Program-made: the position numbers and the translations under genes
Shown here: piece after piece, positions 8,107 to 15,757 of the stretch
Layout: every line of letters begins with the position of its first letter
Position numbering within the stretch: position 1 is the first letter of the stretch
From: JBBPYC01 sp038200275
Lineage (GTDB): Bacteria; Pseudomonadota; Gammaproteobacteria; Burkholderiales; Burkholderiaceae_C
Direction: 5' to 3'
Length of the DNA: 25,536 bases
NCBI GenBank assembly: GCA_038200275.1
Contig: JBBPYC010000014.1
Span: 1 to 25,536 of the forward strand
The notes under the pieces: generated by a model
Told to the model about the DNA's origin: nothing
Seen by the model: the letters and a program-made list of their open reading frames with translations, nothing else
The model's database searches: none

Positions 8107-9995
8107 CCGCGCGGCATCTGACGCTCGTTGCGATCGCTGCGTTTGCCCTGCTCTGGGGCTGGGTCGACGACTTCACGATCACCTTGTTCAACTACATCGG
8201 GCTGTACGCGCTGGTCGCAGTCGGCCTGGTGATGCTGACCGGCGTTGCGGGCATGACGTCGTTCGGCCAGGCCGCGTTCGTCGGCGTCGGCGCCTATGCG
8301 ACGGCTTGGGTTTGCACCTCGCCACTTGCGGCGCAGGCACTCGGCGGCGTGGTGCCGGCTGCGCTGATGCCCTACCTGGGCCTGCTGCTCGGCTTCGTCT
8401 GCACATTCGTGATTGCCTGGTTGCTGGGCGCCGTCACGGTCAAGCTGTCTGGCCACTACCTGCCGCTGGGCACGATCGCCTGGGGGCTGTCGATCTACTT
8501 CTTGTTCGGCAACATGGAATGGCTCGGCGGCCAGACCGGCGTCACGGGGATCCCGCCGCTCGAGATCTTCGGCTTCTCGCTGGCTTCGCCGCGTGCGCTC
8601 GGGCCGTTGATCTGGGCGTTGTTGCTGCTCGCGCTATGGGCACTGTCCAATCTGCTCGACTCCCGTGAAGGCCGTGCGATCCGGGCGTTGAAAACCGGCC
8701 GCGTGATGGCCGAATCGATGGGAGTGGACACCGCGCGCTACCGGCTCAAGGTGTTCGTATTGTCGGCACTGCTGGCGGCGCTCTCGGGCTGGCTTTATGC
8801 CCACCTGCAGCGCTTTGTGAACCCCACGCCGTTCAACATCAACATCGGCATCGAATACCTGTTCATGGCGGTGGTCGGCGGCTCTGGCCACTTGTGGGGC
8901 GCGGTGCTTGGCGCGGCGTTGATCACGTTGCTGAAAGAGCAGTTGCAGGACCTGTTGCCGCAGCTGCTGGGCGCGAGCGGCAACTTCGAGCTGATCGCGT
9001 TCGGCTTGTTGATGCTGCTGGTGCTTCAGCGGTTTGCGGATGGCATCTGGCCGACCCTGCGCAACGTGGCGAACCGCTGGCTGAAGCCGCACGCCGAATC
9101 GGCCCGACCGGCAGACGCGGCCCACCTGTACGAACGCGCGTCCGTCGCACCGGGCACCGAGCTGCTGGCTGCCAGCGACGTGACCAAGCAATTCGGCGGA
9201 CTGATCGCCAACGACGCGATCACGCTGGACCTGAAGGCCGGTGAAATCCACGCACTCATCGGCCCGAACGGCGCCGGCAAAAGCACTTTCTTCAATCTTG
9301 TCTCCGGCGTCGACGATCCAACCTCTGGCGTGGTGCGCCTGGCGGGCCAGCCGATGACTGGGCGGCCGTCGCGCGCATTCGCGGCACACGGGGTGGGCCG
9401 CACGTTCCAGCACGTGCGGCTGCTGGGCCAGCGCAGTGTGCTCGACAACGTGGCGGTCGGCGCCCACGCACGCGGCAGCCGCGGCTTCGTTGCGTCGATG
9501 CTGCGGCTGGACCGCGCGGAGGAAGCCGCACTGCTTACGGAAGCGCGCCGGCAGGTCGAGCGCTGCGGCTTGGGCGCGTTCATGCACCAGCCGGCCGCTT
9601 CTCTACCCCTCGGCCAGCAGCGTCTCGTCGAGATCGCACGCGCATTGGCCGCACAACCAAGCGCGTTGCTGCTCGACGAACCCGCAGCGGGCCTGCGATC
9701 GCTCGAGAAAAACGCACTCGCCGACCTGCTGCTGCAGTTGCGCGGCGAGGGCCTCGGCATCCTGGTGGTGGAGCACGACATGGAATTCGTGATGAACTTG
9801 AGCGACCGCATCACCGTGCTCGAGTTCGGCCGCGTGATCGCAACCGGCACGCCGGCCGAGATCCAGTCGAACCCGAAGGTGCTCGACGCCTATCTGGGTG
9901 GCAGCGACGACATCGCCGATGCGGCGGGCCTGTCAGTTGTTGCTGCTGCACCGACCCCCCTCATCGGCCCGGCGTCGGCAGGGGCACCCGCATGA
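8103..9995 (+). CDS. Fused ABC transporter permease-ATPase (LivM-LivG fusion)
   Basis: A single 630-aa ORF with two domains that are separate proteins in E. coli. Residues 1 to about 330 are a LivM permease (LYALVAVGLVMLTGVAGMTSFGQAAFVGVGAYATAW, several membrane helices and a VMAESMGVDTARYRLKVFVLSA coupling segment). After a short linker, residues about 350-605 are a LivG ATPase: Walker A GPNGAGKS at 387-394, signature LPLGQQR at 501-507 instead of canonical LSGGQ (the family varies here), Walker B LLLDEP with D525/E526, and a VEHD switch histidine. A Pro/Ala-rich tail of about 25 residues ends the protein. GTG start overlaps livH; its stop overlaps the livF ATG. I see no frameshift at the junction, so the fusion is real in this sequence. 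Confidence 0.9.
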   Translation: MTARHLTLVAIAAFALLWGWVDDFTITLFNYIGLYALVAVGLVMLTGVAGMTSFGQAAFVGVGAYATAWVCTSPLAAQALGGVVPAALMPYLGLLLGFVCTFVIAWLLGAVTVKLSGHYLPLGTIAWGLSIYFLFGNMEWLGGQTGVTGIPPLEIFGFSLASPRALGPLIWALLLLALWALSNLLDSREGRAIRALKTGRVMAESMGVDTARYRLKVFVLSALLAALSGWLYAHLQRFVNPTPFNINIGIEYLFMAVVGGSGHLWGAVLGAALITLLKEQLQDLLPQLLGASGNFELIAFGLLMLLVLQRFADGIWPTLRNVANRWLKPHAESARPADAAHLYERASVAPGTELLAASDVTKQFGGLIANDAITLDLKAGEIHALIGPNGAGKSTFFNLVSGVDDPTSGVVRLAGQPMTGRPSRAFAAHGVGRTFQHVRLLGQRSVLDNVAVGAHARGSRGFVASMLRLDRAEEAALLTEARRQVERCGLGAFMHQPAASLPLGQQRLVEIARALAAQPSALLLDEPAAGLRSLEKNALADLLLQLRGEGLGILVVEHDMEFVMNLSDRITVLEFGRVIATGTPAEIQSNPKVLDAYLGGSDDIADAAGLSVVAAAPTPLIGPASAGAPA

Positions 9996-10753
9996 CGGCC
10001 ATCCTGCAGTTGTCGCAATTCTCCGTGTCGTACGGAACCGTGGAGGCGGTGCACCCGACCGATCTGCACGTCGAGCCCGGCGAGATCGTGACCGTGATCG
10101 GCCCGAATGGCGCCGGCAAGACCACGCTGCTGTCGGCGGCGATCGGCCTGCTGCCGTCCAGCGGCACGCTGACGCTTGCCGGGAAGCCCATCAAACGCCC
10201 GAGCGTGGAACAGATGGTTGCCAACGGCGTCGGGTTGGTGCCGGAAAAACGCGAGCTGTTCGGCGAGATGTCGGTCGCAGACAACCTGCTGCTCGGCGGC
10301 TTTGCGCTGTGGCGGCGTGGTGAGCGCGACCAGCGCGGGCGCCTCACTGAAGTGTTCGCCATCTTTCCGCGGCTGCAAGAGCGGCGCCGGCAGCTTGCGC
10401 AAACCCTGTCTGGCGGCGAACGCCAGATGCTTGCGATCGGCCGCGCGCTGATGGGCAAGCCGCGCCTGCTGCTGCTTGATGAGCCGTCGCTCGGTCTGGC
10501 ACCGCTGATCGTGCGGGAAGTGCTGCAGGTGGTCGCCTCGCTGAAAGACCGCGGCGTGTCGGTGCTGCTGGTCGAGCAGAACGCCCGCGCGGCGCTGCAG
10601 ATTGCCGACCGGGCTTACGTGCTCGAGATGGGCGCCGTCGCATTAACGGGCAACGCCCGGGCGCTGCTGCACGACCCGCGCATCGTGGAGGCCTATCTGG
10701 GCATGGGCAAGGACCGGCGCAGTGCGGAGATGCCTGTGCCGCCCTCGCCTTGA
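9992..10753 (+). CDS. ABC transporter ATP-binding protein, LivF-type
   Basis: The second ATPase of the uptake system, 253 aa. It forms the nucleotide-binding heterodimer with the LivG domain of the upstream fusion on the cytoplasmic face. Walker A GPNGAGKTT lies at 37-45, the signature LSGGERQ at 139-145 and Walker B LLLLDEPSLGLAP around D163/E164, followed by LLVEQNARAALQIADRAYVLEMG, typical of LivF. The ATG overlaps the previous stop (ATGA). Its own TGA overlaps a TTG start of the pseudouridine synthase gene. Confidence 0.93.
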   Translation: MTAILQLSQFSVSYGTVEAVHPTDLHVEPGEIVTVIGPNGAGKTTLLSAAIGLLPSSGTLTLAGKPIKRPSVEQMVANGVGLVPEKRELFGEMSVADNLLLGGFALWRRGERDQRGRLTEVFAIFPRLQERRRQLAQTLSGGERQMLAIGRALMGKPRLLLLDEPSLGLAPLIVREVLQVVASLKDRGVSVLLVEQNARAALQIADRAYVLEMGAVALTGNARALLHDPRIVEAYLGMGKDRRSAEMPVPPSP

Positions 10754-11436
10754 GCGACGGTGCTGCGGTGGTCGAAGGTGCCACGGCATTGCCCGGTCCC
10801 GCGCTGCTTGCGCTTCACGTCGACCCCGCTTTCCTGATTTTTGACAAGCCCGCCGGTCTGCTTGCGGTGCCGGGCCGCGGCCCCGACAAGCAAGACTGCC
10901 TGATCGCACGCGTGCAAACCCAGTTCGCCGATGCGCTGGTCGTGCACCGACTCGACATGGCAACGTCCGGGCTGATCGTGTTTGCCCGCAGCGCGGACGC
11001 ACAGCGCGTTTTGAGCCGAGCCTTCGCCGAGCGCCGTGTGCACAAGCGCTATGTCGCCGAGGTGGATGGTTGCGTCGAACGACCGGTATCGGGTTGGTCG
11101 GTCATCGATTTGCCAATGGCCGCAGACTGGCCGAATCGGCCGCGCCAGATCATCGACGCAAACCGCGGCAAGCCGAGCCGCACGCAGTGGCGGGTGCTGT
11201 CAATTGATCGACCGTGCGGTTCGTCACGGCTGGAACTCGAACCGCTGACGGGCCGCACACACCAGCTGCGCGTGCATCTCCAGGCGATCGGGCATCCGAT
11301 TTTGGGGGATGCGCTGTACGGCGGCACGACGGTCCAGGAACGCGCTGGGCGACTGCTGCTGCATGCAACCGAGCTGGGGTTCAGTCACCCGAGCAGCGGC
11401 GCGCCTTGCCAGTTCGCCAGTACGGTACCGTTTTGA
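10750..11436 (+). CDS. rluA: RluA-family rRNA/tRNA pseudouridine synthase
   Basis: The protein (228 aa) closely follows E. coli RluA, which makes pseudouridine at 23S rRNA position 746 and tRNA position 32. Shared segments include the DKPAGLLAVPGRG start of the fold, VVHRLDMATSGLIVFA with catalytic Asp69, HKRYVAEVDG, DLPMAADWPNRPRQ and the GRTHQLRVHLQAIGHPILGDALY motif. There is no S4 domain, as in RluA. I use the TTG start at 10750, overlapping the livF stop, because residues before the first motif fit the family and no ATG lies closer. Its place at the end of a transporter operon is unexpected for a housekeeping RNA enzyme. Confidence 0.88.
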   Translation: MSDGAAVVEGATALPGPALLALHVDPAFLIFDKPAGLLAVPGRGPDKQDCLIARVQTQFADALVVHRLDMATSGLIVFARSADAQRVLSRAFAERRVHKRYVAEVDGCVERPVSGWSVIDLPMAADWPNRPRQIIDANRGKPSRTQWRVLSIDRPCGSSRLELEPLTGRTHQLRVHLQAIGHPILGDALYGGTTVQERAGRLLLHATELGFSHPSSGAPCQFASTVPF

Positions 11437-11487
11437 AACGCCCTGGCGGTGTGCGGGTCCGAGTGAGCAGAACTCGAACGCACTGAG

Positions 11488-11501
11488 GCGGGCTGTCCCG
11501 C
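11488..11501. terminator. Weak hairpin between convergent genes
   Basis: GCGGG and CCCGC form a five-base stem with a CTGT loop in the 79-base spacer between the convergent ends of rluA and the antitoxin-like gene. No T-run is present on either strand. It could act as a bidirectional stop, but the call is weak. Confidence 0.2.
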
Positions 11502-11515
11502 TGGGCCGCCGACGA

Positions 11516-12154
11516 TCACGCGCCGTTGCGTATCGCTGCCAGCGCCCGCACGCGCTGCGCTGCTTTGTCCTCAGCATCCCATTTCGTGCCAAGCACGTCA
11601 CATGGGCTCTTGCCGGTGAGCTCCGCACGGGGCCGCTCGAACCAACGACGAATGCCAAAGGCGTTGTACCCCCCGGCCAGATCGCCCACCACCAGAGCGA
11701 GCCAGTGCAACCGTTCGGCAACCGGCTGCGGAGTCTCCCGGCTGCCTGCCGCATAACGCCGCAACGAGCTTTCCGCCACACCAACGAGGGGCGCCAGTGC
11801 CCTATCGCCGAACGCTTCTCGCATCGCGGGCCACTCCGTCACCGGTGACGGCGATTCCCCGAGCGCCTCGACCAGCCGGGTGACCTGCATCTCCATCAGG
11901 CTGGCGGTGTCTGGATCCAACTGGGCCGGGTCGCGCCGCAAGACCGGGGCCAGATCGATGGACGCAGTACGCAGCAAGTTGCCCTGCTGCAAGGCATTGA
12001 CCAAGCGGCGAATCGATGCAGCGTCGATCGCAGTGATGCGCTCGCTGCTCAGCACCCCCATCGCGGCTGACCGAAGGAACAACTTCAGCAGGCATTGCTG
12101 CAGCGGGAGATTCGCGGGACTCACCGATTCGGATGCAAGCTGGATTTGAAGCAT
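11516..12154 (-). CDS. Xre/MbcA/ParS-type antitoxin-like protein (DUF2384 toxin-binding domain), orphan
   Basis: A 212-aa protein. Residues about 105-145 form a probable helix-turn-helix (AFGDRALAPLVGVAESSLRRYAAGSRETPQPVAERLHWLALVVGDL). The C-terminal part, GGYNAFGIRRWFERPRAELTGKSPCDVLG followed by RVRALAAI, fits the antitoxin/toxin-binding domain of the Xre/MbcA/ParS group. Such proteins normally neutralise a RES-domain toxin encoded next door. I see no RES or other toxin gene on either side: rluA is convergent downstream, and only a short unrecognised ORF is upstream. The N-terminal 100 residues are not recognised. Three TCGGAA and two TTGGATTC motifs directly upstream suggest autoregulation. 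It may instead be a solitary regulator. Confidence 0.75.
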   Translation of the reverse strand: MLQIQLASESVSPANLPLQQCLLKLFLRSAAMGVLSSERITAIDAASIRRLVNALQQGNLLRTASIDLAPVLRRDPAQLDPDTASLMEMQVTRLVEALGESPSPVTEWPAMREAFGDRALAPLVGVAESSLRRYAAGSRETPQPVAERLHWLALVVGDLAGGYNAFGIRRWFERPRAELTGKSPCDVLGTKWDAEDKAAQRVRALAAIRNGA

Positions 12155-12155
12155 G

Positions 12156-12216
12156 TTCCGAATTTATCTCAATCAGAATCCAAAACCGTTCCGATATGAA
12201 TCCAATATTCTTCCGA
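12156..12216 (-). promoter_or_regulatory. Operator-like repeated motifs upstream of the antitoxin-like gene
   Basis: Read on the minus strand, TCGGAA occurs three times (plus-strand TTCCGA at 12156-12161, 12189-12194 and 12211-12216). TTGGATTC occurs twice (plus-strand GAATCCAA at 12176-12183 and 12198-12205). The paired motifs repeat with an exact 22-base period, about two helical turns, and the last TCGGAA ends one base before the ATG. Spacing and position are what an autoregulating DNA-binding antitoxin would use. The local sequence is also AT-richer than its surroundings, which suits a promoter. Confidence 0.5.
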
Positions 12217-12223
12217 CGTCACG

Positions 12224-12424
12224 CTAATTTGCACCCAAATTCAGGACCGTATCGGACATGCGCAGCCGATCCAGCACAACAATCAGCCGAAACCCGAGCG
12301 ATGCCACCACGACCTCTGCCGTGTGCAGGTCGCCCAGGGTGACGAAGGTGGCAACCGATTTGGCGACGATGCCCACGCCCGGGAGACTGCGTGCCGCTTC
12401 GCTGGCGACAAACAATCGAGTCAC
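12224..12424 (-). CDS. Short unrecognised ORF between guaD and the antitoxin-like gene
   Basis: A 66-codon frame from a GTG (MTRLFVASEAARSLPG...) to a TAG, ending TVLNLGAN. Third positions are GC-rich as in neighbouring genes, and part of it is hydrophobic (TAEVVVASLGFRLIVVLDRL). No Shine-Dalgarno is visible and I recognise no family. It starts 17 bases after the guaD stop on the same strand. It may be a small real gene or the decayed end of a larger one. Without it, the 12155-12440 stretch would hold only the repeated motifs. Confidence 0.25.
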   Translation of the reverse strand: MTRLFVASEAARSLPGVGIVAKSVATFVTLGDLHTAEVVVASLGFRLIVVLDRLRMSDTVLNLGAN

Positions 12425-12440
12425 GCAGTCGGGTGTGGCG

Positions 12441-13778
12441 CTACTGCACGACGGCGCCCCGCGGCGGTCTCGCATAGCGCAACTGCCCGGCCACCCAGGT
12501 CTGCGCGAGGTTGCGGTCGTCGGCCAAGGTGATCCAGGCGAACGCCCGCTCATGCGGCGTGGTGGCGACTTCCATGCGCCGCTTGGCGACCGGGTCCGCG
12601 GCCCAGTCCCAGACACAGATGTCGCCCATGCGGCCGGGTTCGAACGAGCCGATCTCATCCGACAGGCCAAGTGCTTCGGCCGACCCGAGCGTGGCCGCAT
12701 GCAGCGCCTTCCACGCGGTCAGCCGCTGCCCCGCCATCGCCTGCACCTTGTAGGCATCGCCCATTGCGCGCACCAACGACAGGCTGGTGCCACCGCCCAC
12801 GTCGGTGGCCAGGCTCACCGGCGTCTGGGCCTGCACGGCCGCGATCCAGTCGAACAGACCGCTGCCCAAAAACAGGTTCGATGACGGGCTGTGCGCAATT
12901 TGCGCCCGGGTTCGATGCAGCAGCGCACGGTCCGCATCGTCGATCCAGACGCCGTGGGCCAGTACGCTTTTGGGGTGCAGCAGCCGGTGACTTGCATAGA
13001 CGTCGAGATAGCTGCGCGCCGCGGGGAACAGTTCGCGCACCCATTTGACTTCGGCGCGGTTTTCCGCGAGGTGCGTCTGCATGTAGAGCGACGGATCGGC
13101 CGCGCACAGTGCGCCGGCCATCGCCAGCTGCTCGGGCGTGCTGGTCGGTGCAAATCGGACCGAGACCGCATAGGCCAGCCGATCGACACCGTGCCAGCGA
13201 TCGATCAGATCGACGCAGTCGCGCTCGGCCTGCACCACGTCGTCGCGCAGGCCGTCGGGCGAGTTCCGGTCCTGCAGCACTTTGCCCGTGACGAGCCGCA
13301 TGCTGCGCGCTTGCGCCGCCGCGAATAGTTCGTGCGCAGACACCTTGTGCGCGGTGGCGAACACCACCGCCGACGTGGTGCCGTTGGCCAGCAACGCGTC
13401 GCAAAACAGTTGCGAACCCTGGCGCGATCGCTCCGGATCGGCAAAGCGCGTCTCCGCCGGGAAGGTGTAGGTGTTCAGCCAGTCGAGCAGTTCGGTGCCG
13501 TAGCTCGCGATCACGTCGAGCTGCGGCATGTGCACGTGGCTGTCGATAAAGCCGGGCATCACGAGCCGGCCGCGGTGGTCGTGCTGCTGCCAGCCGTCGC
13601 CGGGTGTCTCAACCTGCACGCCCTGGATGCGGCCGTCGTCGATCAGCAACCAGTGGTCGGGCCGCAGCCGCACAGCCGGGCTGTCGATCTCGCCCCAACC
13701 GGGGGTGCCGGTGAAATCGAGCAGATCGCCGCGCAGTGCGATGCGCGTGGCGGGGTCAGGATGGGCAGTGGGTGTCAT
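12441..13778 (-). CDS. guaD: Guanine deaminase
   Basis: An amidohydrolase that converts guanine to xanthine plus ammonia, 445 aa from the chosen ATG (MTPTAHPDP). Metal and active-site motifs are in order: PGFIDSHVHMPQ (HxH), TYTFPAE, QTHLAEN, LAHGVWIDD, AHSPSSNLFLGSG and ATDVGGGTSLS with the metal-binding Asp. Together they are diagnostic for GuaD. Other in-frame starts are an ATG at 13790 and a GTG at 13805. The GTG overlaps the stop of the LysR remnant, hinting that the ancestral pair was coupled; I prefer 13778 because TGAG lies seven bases upstream. Its product xanthine is the substrate of the XdhABC enzyme encoded divergently. Confidence 0.93.
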   Translation of the reverse strand: MTPTAHPDPATRIALRGDLLDFTGTPGWGEIDSPAVRLRPDHWLLIDDGRIQGVQVETPGDGWQQHDHRGRLVMPGFIDSHVHMPQLDVIASYGTELLDWLNTYTFPAETRFADPERSRQGSQLFCDALLANGTTSAVVFATAHKVSAHELFAAAQARSMRLVTGKVLQDRNSPDGLRDDVVQAERDCVDLIDRWHGVDRLAYAVSVRFAPTSTPEQLAMAGALCAADPSLYMQTHLAENRAEVKWVRELFPAARSYLDVYASHRLLHPKSVLAHGVWIDDADRALLHRTRAQIAHSPSSNLFLGSGLFDWIAAVQAQTPVSLATDVGGGTSLSLVRAMGDAYKVQAMAGQRLTAWKALHAATLGSAEALGLSDEIGSFEPGRMGDICVWDWAADPVAKRRMEVATTPHERAFAWITLADDRNLAQTWVAGQLRYARPPRGAVVQ

Positions 13779-13801
13779 GTGAATACTCATTGTTCGCGGT
13801 G

Positions 13802-14048
13802 TCACTGGAGCGCGGCGGATGGGTCGGATTGATCAACCGACTTGGTGGGAGCAAGCTGCTGCGCGACCTGCTTGGTCTGCTCGCGCAGCCAGGTCGCGCG
13901 ATTTTTTCAGCTGCGCGCTGACCATCGGCTGCGTGCTGTGCAGGCGCAGGGCGGTGCGGGAGACGCTGGACTCGTCAATCAAGGTGTGGAGAACTCGGAT
14001 CGGGCACAACCCAATCTTGGGGAACGGCGCGCGCTGCGTCCTATCCAA
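13802..14048 (-). pseudogene. LysR-family regulator remnant with internal deletion
   Basis: Minus-strand codons from about 14048 encode FPKIGLCPIRVLHTLIDESSVSRTALRLHSTQPMVSAQLKKSRD, the unmistakable N-terminal helix-turn-helix of a LysR regulator. After KKSRD the family similarity stops. In a shifted frame TWLREQTKQVAQQLAP... runs to a TGA at 13804-13802, which resembles a LysR C-terminus (WLRxQ). Both ends are therefore present, but about 220 middle codons are gone. The stop overlaps a GTG in frame with guaD. A perfect 10-base inverted repeat (13861-13870 / 13890-13899) lies at the junction. The gene sat between guaD and divergent xdhABC, the usual place for their regulator. The N-terminal match is strong; the C-terminal piece is moderate. 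Confidence 0.7.
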
Positions 14049-14162
14049 ACTCCGATAGGTGATATATGAGACATCGTATTCACTGATCAGCCACTCGCGT
14101 TAAGTTAGCTGCCATGGCGGCCGACATCCGTACCCGCCCGCCGACAAGGAAAGCCACGATTC

Positions 14163-15725
<1,563 letters not shown>

Positions 15726-15757
15726 CACCGCCCGTTGGTCTCGAGGAGCAATCCCAC

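Noticed and set aside
13861..13907. GC stem followed by a T-run that looks like an intrinsic terminator on the plus strand
   Set aside because: No plus-strand gene ends there, and the T-run is the complement of Lys codons in the LysR remnant. I treat the inverted repeat as part of the deletion junction.
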